Positions 32,859-41,737 of a stretch of DNA of 64,000 nt are shown here, one piece after another (position 1 is the first letter of the stretch; the number at the start of each line of letters is the position of its first letter). Source of the stretch: Bacteriovoracaceae bacterium UBA1511 (lineage in GTDB: Bacteria > Bdellovibrionota > Bacteriovoracia > Bacteriovoracales > Bacteriovoracaceae); the NCBI GenBank assembly GCA_002323535.1, contig DCQT01000033.1, positions 17,953 to 81,952 of the forward strand, in the 5' to 3' direction. The notes beneath the pieces were generated by a model. It was not told the origin of the DNA. It saw only the letters and a program-made list of their open reading frames with translations, and searched no databases. Both the position numbers and the translations under genes were made by a program.

Positions 32859-35630
32859 TTAAAACCGTGGGGTGAATGTTCCTCGTGATCTTGCGTTCCT
32901 CGAGCCCATAGCCCCGAAGATTTGGTTAAACCTTCTTTGGTTCCTGTGATTACATGAATTATATCTTTCTATACAAGACGAAAGCCTTTGTTGATTTTGC
33001 CTGATGTATTCATTAATCGGGCTGGTCATAGAATCTTGTGGTTCTAGTAAATCTGTTAGCAAATAAGATTCTCCAGTAACTTCAATGCAGCTCAAGTAAT
33101 TACCAAGGCATGAATTTGCTGTGGCTTTTGCTAGGTCTAGGTTTCCTTCAAAGCGAATGTATCGAAGCTTACAAGTTGGATCATTACCACAATAATAATC
33201 TAAGCAGCCTCCAGCAGAGTTATGCCGCCTTGAAATATAACTTGATAGGCTATCGTTATCTTGGCCACCATTTTCATCGAATAGACTACTGTGATTTCTT
33301 CCATCTTCCATCCACCAATCAAAAACCTCTTCAGGGGTGAGGTCGTATGGGTATAAGTCTGCAAGTACTTCTGGTGATTCACAATAATTTTTCACACATG
33401 AAAATGGGTCTTCTTCTCCTGCTTGCTCAAAGAGTATGTCCAAGTCATCATATCGACAAGAAAATGAATGTGCCTCTAATGAGGAGGAATTATCACTAAT
33501 AGAGTAATTTCTCTCAGGAGTACTTTCATGTTGATTTTCATCTAAACCTTCTTGCGGGGTCGTTTCTGGGCTTTCTTGTTGTTCTCTACCTACAGGCTTT
33601 GAAACATAAGTACCACCAACTCTAAAATGAGATTTTTCGGTTGGTTCGTAATCAAGTTTAAGTGTCCAATCACCCAAAACAGACCAACTATAAGCTCTTT
33701 TGTTTGCGGCAACCTTAGGTGCCATGGATGCATCAAGCGAGTCACTTTTAAGGTACTCTTTTACGATAACTCCAAATTCATTATTTGCGAGATCTAAATG
33801 GTGAAGACCGTCGTTCTCAAAAGGTGTGTCATTGAAAACCTTTGATCTACCAACTATTGTTAAAGCCTTACCATAAAAAAGTAAGGAGTTTGAATTTTGC
33901 ATTTTCCCGTAATGAAAAGAGTTGTAGGGTCTATTGTTAAAACCTGGTTGTGTTGTAAAGTTACAACCACTATGAATTATAAAACTTGGAGGTACGTCAC
34001 GGAGTGTCTCACTGTGGTAGATACTTTTCATCAGGAAAAAATTTGCGTACCCATTCACGTGATTTCGTAGGGAGACGCGTTTTATATTATAACTTTCATC
34101 ATTCCACCAATTGTAAATTTGATCACCTATTCTCAAGGTCAATGCCTCGTTTATTTGTTGTTCAATTATACTCATATAATTGTTCTCTAATGGTTCGGGT
34201 ATTAAGTATAGGTTTGGAATTTGGTAATTAAATGTGCTAGACCTACTACTTGAGTGAGCGACTATTGATCTTAGCCTCATTGGTTTTTTAAGAAAATCTA
34301 CATAATCAATCAAATTTGCATTTTCCGGGCCGGAGACAGGAGCATCAAAGCTAGCATCCGCACTATGTGCATGATTTGTGGTTTCTTGTGAACTAAAGTC
34401 CTCTGCGGCAATACCACCGCCCCTATAGGGTGTATCAGAATCCCCGCCATTCCTGAATTTATGATTGTGATCTAAATACTCAATGAGAAGCTTTCTTTCT
34501 AGATCTTTATCCTGATTGAATCTGATGTCTGTATCGCTTGAGACTTCCACTGGTCTTCCATTTTCTCCCCCGTGATTATCTCTTGGTGTGAGAGAAATTT
34601 GTTTTGGATTAATCCTTGAAATCATTATTTCAGGTTGTGCCATTGGGTTTGGATTTCTTAAGTCTTCACTGGTTGCTTCCAGACTTAAATGTCGTTTGGA
34701 ATAGGTGAGGGCTTTTGGAGAAATAACTCTTTCCCCTGTTATTCTTTTATAGGCATTTAATAGGCGTTTTTGACGTCTTGTAAGACCAGTCTGCATAAAG
34801 TCTGCATCGTTAACGAGGAAGAAATCTTCGAAGTGTTTGACTCCAGTCTCTGTTGTTGAAAAAACAGTATATTGATTATTTTTATGCCAGTCATTACCAT
34901 AAATTCTTGACGGTATGCCTTTGAAAAATGGTATCGCAGTTCTTGGTTGAAAATATAAATTTTCCCAATTCCCATCAAGGTCACTAAGAATAATATCAGA
35001 ATTTGCAGCTCGAACCTCTGGGACAATTCTTAACCAACCGCGTTCATTTGTTTGAACCCCACTAATTTGAGTTTCTGCTTCTTTTCTCCAAATATAACGA
35101 TGAATAATTTGGGTCTCTGGAAATGAGCCGATTAGTAAAGCTCCCTCAAAATTTCCGCGACTAAGAGTGTGAATATCTTTAAACATTCTTCTAAGCGCTA
35201 AAACAATTCTTCCATCTTGGTGAGTTCCTCCATTATATAAATCAGTCACAATAAAGTGCACATCTTTACCTTCTCGTTCGAGATCTTCTCTTAAATTATC
35301 AAAGCGCTTTTCAAGGTTAAATAAATTATAGTCTCTTGATGAAGTCCTCTCATGATCCAAAAGTCTTTTCTCAACCAGTACTATGACAACAGGTCTAGAT
35401 CCGTGAAGAAGATTTTCTTTTTGTTGATACTTTCTAGTGTATTCCTCGGAGATATCATTCAGTTCCAGCTCTGAGGAGTAGTACATTTTAAGATCGTTAA
35501 TTTCATTCGTACCATCATTGTTAATGTCGAAATTTTTATACTGATTAATAACTGCCTTTAGCCTTGATGAACTCGCAGCCAAAGATACTGTTGAAAAAAG
35601 AGTAAATAAAATTAATAGAATAAATTTCAT
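32859..35630 (-). CDS. Secreted C25 (gingipain)-like protein with Cys-rich C-terminal domain
   Basis: 923 residues. Signal peptide about 1-18, a calcium-binding EF-hand-like loop NFDINNDGTNEI near 34-45, then a large domain reminiscent of C25 peptidases: a caspase-like strand VVIVLVEKRLL, GALLIGSFPETQ, catalytic-like His459 in IVAHSSSRSS, Cys556 in IIHSGCNF, and the terminal VLGDWTLKL. The C-terminal ~190 residues hold a Cys-rich domain (C809 in GGCLDYYCGNDPTC) shared with the divergent 858-residue protein. Protease identity is inferred from weak motifs. Confidence 0.5.
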   Translation of the reverse strand: MKFILLILFTLFSTVSLAASSSRLKAVINQYKNFDINNDGTNEINDLKMYYSSELELNDISEEYTRKYQQKENLLHGSRPVVIVLVEKRLLDHERTSSRDYNLFNLEKRFDNLREDLEREGKDVHFIVTDLYNGGTHQDGRIVLALRRMFKDIHTLSRGNFEGALLIGSFPETQIIHRYIWRKEAETQISGVQTNERGWLRIVPEVRAANSDIILSDLDGNWENLYFQPRTAIPFFKGIPSRIYGNDWHKNNQYTVFSTTETGVKHFEDFFLVNDADFMQTGLTRRQKRLLNAYKRITGERVISPKALTYSKRHLSLEATSEDLRNPNPMAQPEIMISRINPKQISLTPRDNHGGENGRPVEVSSDTDIRFNQDKDLERKLLIEYLDHNHKFRNGGDSDTPYRGGGIAAEDFSSQETTNHAHSADASFDAPVSGPENANLIDYVDFLKKPMRLRSIVAHSSSRSSTFNYQIPNLYLIPEPLENNYMSIIEQQINEALTLRIGDQIYNWWNDESYNIKRVSLRNHVNGYANFFLMKSIYHSETLRDVPPSFIIHSGCNFTTQPGFNNRPYNSFHYGKMQNSNSLLFYGKALTIVGRSKVFNDTPFENDGLHHLDLANNEFGVIVKEYLKSDSLDASMAPKVAANKRAYSWSVLGDWTLKLDYEPTEKSHFRVGGTYVSKPVGREQQESPETTPQEGLDENQHESTPERNYSISDNSSSLEAHSFSCRYDDLDILFEQAGEEDPFSCVKNYCESPEVLADLYPYDLTPEEVFDWWMEDGRNHSSLFDENGGQDNDSLSSYISRRHNSAGGCLDYYCGNDPTCKLRYIRFEGNLDLAKATANSCLGNYLSCIEVTGESYLLTDLLEPQDSMTSPINEYIRQNQQRLSSCIERYNSCNHRNQRRFNQIFGAMGSRNARSRGTFTPRF

Positions 35631-36106
35631 TATATTTTCTCCCGGTGATGATATAGCGTATGTACCAATAAAGAGACCATTTTATAGAAGTAAATTCAGG
35701 TGCTTACATTAGCATTTGTGTAAAGTGTAAATTGTTTAAATATGAGTATTTTTTATTTAGAATTAAAAGATTCTTATACCCAAAACTGGGTTTTCCCAAT
35801 CCTTAGATGTTAATTACACTTGGGAGCCGCATTAGCGGTGTGTATTTTTTGATAAAAAATTAAACACTCAAAATTTCCATTTTGAGCAAACTAAAAATCT
35901 GATTTTTTAAACTAGGGACATTGACTTAATTTATAGAGCTTAAGTGTCGAATTTCTTAATGGAAAAATAAAAACGATAAAGTTTAAAAGGATGCATAAAT
36001 ACGTTAACGGAAATGAGACTTTCCTTTTTTTTAGACTTTCAAAATAGATGACCTAGAGTGCGAAGATGAAATTACCGAAATCGTTTAAAGTGTTGAGTGC
36101 CAAAAG
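35631..36106. other. 476-bp gene-free divergent region
   Basis: The only gap over 300 bases. It separates the C25-like gene (minus) from the unknown plus-strand gene at 36107. AT-rich, with an 8-bp stem CTCAAAAT...ATTTTGAG at 35867-35886 that lacks a T-tract, and the structured element at 35778-35850. No convincing protein gene; a 23-codon ORF at 35742-35813 has no RBS. Both promoters must lie here but I cannot assign boxes with confidence. Confidence 0.7.
35778..35850 (+). promoter_or_regulatory. Candidate structured RNA leader ending in T-tract hairpin
   Basis: TGGG (35787-35790) can pair with CCCA before it (35779-35782) or with CCCA after it (35795-35798). CCCAA at 35795-35799 can also pair with TTGGG at 35820-35824. 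These pairings exclude one another. The element ends in a hairpin TACAC-internal loop-CCGC-ATTA-GCGG-T-GTGTA (35815-35844) followed by six T, like a terminator. Not matched to any riboswitch I know. Confidence 0.35.
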
Positions 36107-36748
36107 ATGAGAAAGAACAAGTTAATTATTTTACTACTTTTTATTTCAATAGGCGCAGTAAGTGCAGTTTTTTTCAATGCTAAAATGAAAAAAGGAAGGG
36201 ATAGTTTTTTCAAAAGAGTGAGCGAGAAGGATATAAATTTTTCCATTGGCGAATTGTTAAGGTGGGAAAAAGGAACAATTAGTAATGAGGAGAAAGGACC
36301 CAGGGCCTTAAAGTTTTTAAAGAAAAATGTCTCTCAAGTAAGATCTGTCTTGCTTAAAAGACTAAATAGAAGAAAGTCATTAGGGTATGAGGTATTAGAT
36401 ACTCTATCTGTTATTGACCGAGTTGGAATGGATGAAGCGTTAAGACGAGAAGTATTTCAAATTATATCTAATACAAAAGAAAGCAAAAAAAAAGGCCATC
36501 ACTCAAGCCTCTCTACACAAGACCACATTCGCTTAAAAGGGTTAGAGCTACTATACAAAGAAACAAAAAGTGGGAGAAAAGACTCAAAGCGGATGCTTGT
36601 TGATTTACTTTTAAAAAGAGATTTCCCTAATAAATACAAAATAAGTAACTTTTTACTCAAAGCGAATGGGAGCAAACGACGGGCGCTTCAAGTTGAGCTG
36701 AAAAAAGTTTTACCAAAAGAAGAGCACTATCTTCTTTTTAGAAAATAA
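36107..36748 (+). CDS. Anchored basic protein of unknown function
   Basis: 213 residues, with a signal anchor about 5-22 and a Lys/Arg-rich helical remainder. No family recognised and no Cys cluster. It ends three bases before the 858-residue protein gene, so the two form an operon; it may be an anchor or accessory of that protein. The start has only a weak ribosome binding site (AAAAG). Confidence 0.55.
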   Translation: MRKNKLIILLLFISIGAVSAVFFNAKMKKGRDSFFKRVSEKDINFSIGELLRWEKGTISNEEKGPRALKFLKKNVSQVRSVLLKRLNRRKSLGYEVLDTLSVIDRVGMDEALRREVFQIISNTKESKKKGHHSSLSTQDHIRLKGLELLYKETKSGRKDSKRMLVDLLLKRDFPNKYKISNFLLKANGSKRRALQVELKKVLPKEEHYLLFRK

Positions 36749-36751
36749 ATA

Positions 36752-39328
36752 ATGAAAGGTTATATTTTTACATTTTTGTTATTCTTTAGCGCATCTATGA
36801 ATTTATATGCGGGCCACTCCATTACTTATTCAGACAAAACGTACCCATGCTTTAGTTCAGATGGAACATTTAATTTATACAACAATGTTAGAAGGTGGAG
36901 TCGGGAGGATTTTCTAATTGGTGGAAATGAAGCAAGGGAAGGCAAAAATTGTTATGGAGCGGGAGCTATTCCTCCTTGGGCACCTAGAATAGCTTATGAG
37001 GGATTGGATGCAATATTTTATCCTGTATGTCGGGAAAGTTATGCTCAAAGAATCGACCCTTATAAACATGGTATTATTTATTACCAAGAAGAAATTTGCC
37101 CAGAGGGCACTCTTGAAAATTCGGTTTTTAGAGGTTTTTCACTAGATGAAGATTCTTTTTTCGTTGGATTAAATGCCGAGTATCACCGCTTACATGTTCC
37201 GTATCGGGCAACTTCCCGCCTATCTCAACTAGGCTTTAGTAACCGTTGTGATCTTTTTCACCCAAAGACAAGATTGGCCGGATCAGTTTATTTATTGAAA
37301 CAGCTTTCATTGAATCAAAATTTGTTTGGAGGTCTACACGAGGATTGGAAACCTTATACTTATAATTTAGTGAATGAATCAGGGGGAGTCGAAAGAGAAT
37401 GTGATGGAGGGTATTCAGCAGTTGCTACTCACTATGTGCATCAAATTACACTTTGGGAGAACTTTTTTTATTCAAATCATGTTGCCCACAACGCGAGTAC
37501 GCTCTCTCATGAAGGTCAGCATGAGATAGAGTCTCATATTTGGTGTGATCGCAGCGATAGAGGCTTCCAATGTGATACCGGTTATGAAATGTATAATGAG
37601 AGCCTGTTTGATTTAGGAGACGATGATACAAACGCCTATACAATTTCTACTTGGGTTCAAGAGGATTTAATTAAATCTTTTAAAGTTTTAAATAATAGCA
37701 CTAAACAGGTTATTCGATTTTATGACAGAGGAAGACCCAACCCTGGGTATAAATGTATCATGAGGCCTTTGCTTGAAGGATCTCTTGGGTTTTATGCTTT
37801 CAATTTTGTCTCATCAGATAATAAGGGATTCAATATTCCAAAACCTACTTATGAGTATGCGACCTACCCAGAAATGATGAGTGACTTAAACCCTTCCTGG
37901 CGTTGTGATGAGTACCTTTGTGATCCTGCAGACTATGTTTACCTTCCAGGCTTCGATACAAATCTAAGCTGTAATGAAACTCTTAACCGAGATAACATTG
38001 AAGTGAACGCTCATAATAGGATGGTCTGTGATCCGAATAGAGATATTGCAATCGATTATCGAGAAAGAATTATGAATGGATCGCAAGAGAATCACCAAAG
38101 TATCTATAACAATTATTACAATACTATAATGCGAGAAAAAAGAGCGTGTGCTCCAATAACTCAAGCGCATGTAAGTAACTATTGTGATGAAAGAATTGCT
38201 GATGTTAATGATGTAGCGATATTGGATGAATATGGTTATATGGAAAAATATTCTCGAAGTGGGGCAGACTTTTGCGTTCGTCGATTTTGTGAGCAAGACG
38301 ATGTGGTTGAAAAAATTTGGGGAGAATACAGTGGTGAATATTTATACAACTGGTGGACTGGACTTGATCGAAGTGATGAGGAACTTCTTGAAAGGATTCA
38401 AAATACGTCAGGGGTGGGGAGGAGCTGCTTAGATTATTATTGTGGAGATGATTTAACCTGCATCCTTCGTTATATTAGATTTGAAGGAAATACAGAGTTA
38501 GTAAATGAAGATTTGAATGAGTGCACAGAGACTTATTTGAGTTGCATTGAAGAAACGGGTGAGGATTTTAGACTGGAAGATTACCCGGAGTATATTATTT
38601 CAGAGGAAGCCGAAAAACCAAATTTAGGAGGATTAACAAGTTCCATTAGTGATGAGCCTGAAGAAGGCCATCTTAGTTCATTTGATCGCTTAAATCACTT
38701 TGCCTGCCTTGAGGCCTATAGAATGTGTGAGGTCCGAGAGGTCGCCATTAAAGGAAAGATATTGGCGAGCTTATATAAAGAAAGGGCCGATTCACTTCCA
38801 TTTCTTACGAGAGCTCGAGGCGAAGAAAAAATAAACCCAAGTGATTTTATCTCTCCGCGATTAAGAAAATCTAGTAAGCAGTATTTTACAGATGAGTTAC
38901 TTCACCATTTAGAGGGTTTAAATAAAGATCCATATAACTTTGAAAATTTAAAAAAGTTTAACTATTGGTACTCAATGCCTGAAAATAAATCAAGTTTTGC
39001 TCACTTTATGCCCGAGGGATTTTTAAGTATGTATGGAGAGGAATATTCTGAATACATAGCGGGGCCTTGGATAAAAAGTTTTTCGCCTTTAAGTAGAAAA
39101 GATCTAAGCAAGGTGAGCCCAGAGGTTTCTTCTTTGCTTAAAGAAAGAGATAAACTAAGTAAGCTGCTGGCGCATTATTCAGGAAAAAATATTAGATTTA
39201 TTCTTTTGAATGCGTCAAAAAAATTACCAAAAAAGAAGTACTTGTTTCTTCTTCGAAAGCTTAAAAAGGCAAAAAATCTATCCCAAAAAATAAAAGCTCT
39301 AAAGGCATTAACGATAAAGAAAAAATAG
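36752..39328 (+). CDS. Secreted HEXXH protein with Cys-rich domain
   Basis: 858 residues. Signal peptide about 1-20. The HEXXH-type motif HEGQHE gives His253, Glu254 and His257, preceded by NASTLS. A third zinc ligand is not certain (Glu residues in YEMYNES follow). Residues ~490-620 form a Cys-rich domain (Cys559 in RSCLDYYCGDDLTCILRYIRFEGN) clearly paralogous to the C-terminal domain of the divergent 923-residue protein. The last 200 residues are helical and basic. Candidate secreted zinc protease, otherwise unknown. Confidence 0.55.
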   Translation: MKGYIFTFLLFFSASMNLYAGHSITYSDKTYPCFSSDGTFNLYNNVRRWSREDFLIGGNEAREGKNCYGAGAIPPWAPRIAYEGLDAIFYPVCRESYAQRIDPYKHGIIYYQEEICPEGTLENSVFRGFSLDEDSFFVGLNAEYHRLHVPYRATSRLSQLGFSNRCDLFHPKTRLAGSVYLLKQLSLNQNLFGGLHEDWKPYTYNLVNESGGVERECDGGYSAVATHYVHQITLWENFFYSNHVAHNASTLSHEGQHEIESHIWCDRSDRGFQCDTGYEMYNESLFDLGDDDTNAYTISTWVQEDLIKSFKVLNNSTKQVIRFYDRGRPNPGYKCIMRPLLEGSLGFYAFNFVSSDNKGFNIPKPTYEYATYPEMMSDLNPSWRCDEYLCDPADYVYLPGFDTNLSCNETLNRDNIEVNAHNRMVCDPNRDIAIDYRERIMNGSQENHQSIYNNYYNTIMREKRACAPITQAHVSNYCDERIADVNDVAILDEYGYMEKYSRSGADFCVRRFCEQDDVVEKIWGEYSGEYLYNWWTGLDRSDEELLERIQNTSGVGRSCLDYYCGDDLTCILRYIRFEGNTELVNEDLNECTETYLSCIEETGEDFRLEDYPEYIISEEAEKPNLGGLTSSISDEPEEGHLSSFDRLNHFACLEAYRMCEVREVAIKGKILASLYKERADSLPFLTRARGEEKINPSDFISPRLRKSSKQYFTDELLHHLEGLNKDPYNFENLKKFNYWYSMPENKSSFAHFMPEGFLSMYGEEYSEYIAGPWIKSFSPLSRKDLSKVSPEVSSLLKERDKLSKLLAHYSGKNIRFILLNASKKLPKKKYLFLLRKLKKAKNLSQKIKALKALTIKKK

Positions 39329-39342
39329 GCGAACATTGATTT

Positions 39343-40059
39343 ATGACTGTAAAAAAAACCAGATTCGCCCCAACGCCCAGTGGTTACTTACATCTTGGTA
39401 ATGTTTATAATGCTCTAGCGTGCCAAAAGTGGGCAAAAGAAAATAGCGCAAAACTTGTTCTTCGAATTGATGATATTGACCGGGCGCGGTTTCGAATTGA
39501 ATACCTTGAGGATATTTTTAAAACCATGGATTGGCTTGGGATCGAATTTGACGAAGGGCCTAGTGGGGTAGAGGACTTTTTAAAAAACTACTCCCAGCAC
39601 ACAAAGCTTGATCAATATAAAAAATATCTCGAACCCGTCTCTCAAGATACCTTTTCCTGTGAGTGCTCAAGAAAAGATTTACTTGGTACTGATCACTACC
39701 CCGGAACATGTAGAGAAAAAAATTTAGCGTACAAAGAAGACTTAAACTTAAGACTTAAACCCATGGATGTGATCATTTATAAAAAAGATCTTCTTCCTAG
39801 TTATCACTGGAGTTGTGTCATTGATGATTATGAAATGAAAATAACTCACCTCATCCGCGGGGAAGACTTAATTCCATCAACCAACATTCAAGAAAAATTA
39901 AGAGAGAAGTTAAATCTACCAGCTATTTCTTCAACCCATCATCCTCTTGTCACTGACAAATCTGGACAAAAACTTTCTAAGTCCACACTGAAAAATGGGG
40001 GGCCTTTGAAAACGATTATTAGTAAAAAGTCGTTATATAAAAAATTAAAAAACAAGTAA
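39343..40059 (+). CDS. gluQ: Glutamyl-Q tRNA(Asp) synthetase-like protein
   Basis: 238 residues, slightly shorter than typical GluQ. It is a paralogue of the GluRS catalytic domain without anticodon-binding domain and attaches glutamate to queuosine of tRNA(Asp). Motifs: PTPSGYLHLGN (the HIGH counterpart), LRIDDIDRARFR, a Cys-x-Cys...Tyr...Cys zinc-binding set in CECSRKDLLGTDHYPGTC, and KLSKS (KMSKS counterpart). It lies between secreted-protein genes with no obvious operon partner and starts 14 bases after the preceding gene. Confidence 0.88.
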   Translation: MTVKKTRFAPTPSGYLHLGNVYNALACQKWAKENSAKLVLRIDDIDRARFRIEYLEDIFKTMDWLGIEFDEGPSGVEDFLKNYSQHTKLDQYKKYLEPVSQDTFSCECSRKDLLGTDHYPGTCREKNLAYKEDLNLRLKPMDVIIYKKDLLPSYHWSCVIDDYEMKITHLIRGEDLIPSTNIQEKLREKLNLPAISSTHHPLVTDKSGQKLSKSTLKNGGPLKTIISKKSLYKKLKNK

Positions 40060-40064
40060 TACTT

Positions 40065-41735
40065 TTAACGGGCACATTGTTGACCCGTTATATGGTCAAT
40101 AATAGATTGCCTATCAATCCCTCTGGCACTAAATTCTGCAGAGTTATTAATGAGGTTGTCCAAACGTGTGGCGCTAGTTGGATTATCTGTACTTCCTATT
40201 GACCTTAGATAATTGTGGATTAAGTCTAAAGCATTTTCGTCAGTAAGTATTTTTTCTTTATTTTCAGTTGCACTTAAAAGCTGATCAAAAAACTCTATCG
40301 GATCACCATAACACCGACCGGTTCTTGTGCATGTATATAAACCGGGATCATCCGATCCAAACTTAACACCGATCTTAGTATTTTCCAGGAGCAATTGTAA
40401 TTGCTTTGCTATTTTTTCTGGTTCATTCTCTCCAAGTATTTTGTATGTACTTGGCTGAAAAGAAATGTTTACACGACCTGGAAATAGTTCAGATAAAAAA
40501 TTAATATTATCCTCTGTCAGAGTCATACTGTGATTTACTGTAATCTTTAATTTTTTTCCACTTTGATTATCAACGTAAGAAAGGTTACTGAAAAATTGTT
40601 TAATGATTTCAGGATCCTGTAGATGCTCTCCTTCAAACATATGAAATGAAATAACAGGGTTTTCTTTTTGATCAACCCACCTCACTAATGCATCTCTTAG
40701 TCTTTTTTGACCTTCTAGACCTTCTTGAGTTGAACTATCTAGACCTTCTTGAGTTGAACTATCTAGATTACTCCAGGAAACTTGACTTGTAAGCAGAGTA
40801 GCTCCCGGCTCATCATACTCTTTTGTGCTTGTGAACAAATCTATCTCGTCAGCATTTAGTGGAATGGTTTCTCCTTCCTTTAAATTGTAAAAATTTACTT
40901 TGTGAGATACTTTCAGATTAATATTATTATTTAAAAATATATTTTTTAATTCTCTTATTGCTGCTTCATTACCTGCTTGGTCAATGAGTAGATAATCCAT
41001 GTTGGCCATCATGATTGTCATTGAAGAATGTCCTTGATTTGCCCACCTCTTCGAAAAGTTGTCCCAAATTTCTTTGATTTTTAAAGATGTTCCATCTATA
41101 ATAACATCTTGATCTATAGTTTTAATTACAGCTCTTCTTGTTTTATGCATTCCTGGAAAAAGATCTCTACGAAACTGGGCAACTGTTGGGTTTGTATTCA
41201 TCGCGAATTTCTCAGACCAAGAGAAAAGATTTCTATAATTTGAGGAAGAGAATTCCTCGACAGTCGTTCCTGTTAGTAATTTAAATTTTTCATCAAAGCT
41301 ATTTAATAGATCTTTTAATTTTTCTACTTGCTTGTCATTAAGTATGGCAAATTTTTTCTCTCTATTTGTTGGATTTGTAATCCTTGTTTTCCCGTGTTTT
41401 GGGTCGTCACTTAGCTCTTCCATTAGGACTTGAAATTTTTTTTTAAAATTTTCTAAATCACAATTTGAGGAATAACCCCTTTGATGTTGATTTAAGCATA
41501 GCACCTCGTTGATGATACCGCGTATTTTTCCATCCTCTATATTTGGGGCGAATACCGCTAAGATTGCTTGATGATCTCTCATCGCCTTAGGATGATTTGC
41601 ATGTTCAAGAAGAAAATCTTTTCCATTTTTCACAAGATCTTCTGGGCTTTGAGTTGTTGAGACATGGATATGGTCGCCTGCACTGTGTGCAAAAAAGTGA
41701 AAGAATGTGATAAACGCAAAAAGTATAATTTTCAT
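40065..41735 (-). CDS. Secreted adenosine-deaminase-like amidohydrolase
   Basis: 556 residues from the ATG at 41735, which has GGGAGG seven bases upstream; the GTG at 41750 lies before that site. Signal peptide about 1-19. Motifs line up with the ADA/AMP deaminase family: His22/His24 in DHIHVS (metal), HMFEGEH around 365-371 (counterpart of HAGE), VNHSM, NISFQPST (counterpart of the PTSN region), and GSDDPG with Asp462/Asp463. It would be an exported deaminase or related hydrolase acting on purine nucleosides from prey or the environment. Downstream partner of the 1774-residue gene, whose stop it abuts. Confidence 0.6.
   Translation of the reverse strand: MKIILFAFITFFHFFAHSAGDHIHVSTTQSPEDLVKNGKDFLLEHANHPKAMRDHQAILAVFAPNIEDGKIRGIINEVLCLNQHQRGYSSNCDLENFKKKFQVLMEELSDDPKHGKTRITNPTNREKKFAILNDKQVEKLKDLLNSFDEKFKLLTGTTVEEFSSSNYRNLFSWSEKFAMNTNPTVAQFRRDLFPGMHKTRRAVIKTIDQDVIIDGTSLKIKEIWDNFSKRWANQGHSSMTIMMANMDYLLIDQAGNEAAIRELKNIFLNNNINLKVSHKVNFYNLKEGETIPLNADEIDLFTSTKEYDEPGATLLTSQVSWSNLDSSTQEGLDSSTQEGLEGQKRLRDALVRWVDQKENPVISFHMFEGEHLQDPEIIKQFFSNLSYVDNQSGKKLKITVNHSMTLTEDNINFLSELFPGRVNISFQPSTYKILGENEPEKIAKQLQLLLENTKIGVKFGSDDPGLYTCTRTGRCYGDPIEFFDQLLSATENKEKILTDENALDLIHNYLRSIGSTDNPTSATRLDNLINNSAEFSARGIDRQSIIDHITGQQCAR
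40716..40763. repeat. 24-bp perfect tandem duplication
   Basis: Two exact adjacent copies of a 24-bp unit inside the ADA-like gene. They encode a duplicated STQEGLDS-type octapeptide in a surface-loop region. The in-frame copy does not shift the reading frame. Confidence 0.95.
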
Positions 41736-41737
41736 TT

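Noticed and set aside
35867..35886. 8-bp CTCAAAAT/ATTTTGAG hairpin
   Set aside because: AT-rich stem without T-tract or position next to a gene; likely by chance in this composition.
40068..40090. AACGGG...CCCGTT stem as terminator
   Set aside because: It lies within the last codons of the ADA-like gene and is followed by no T-tract on either strand.
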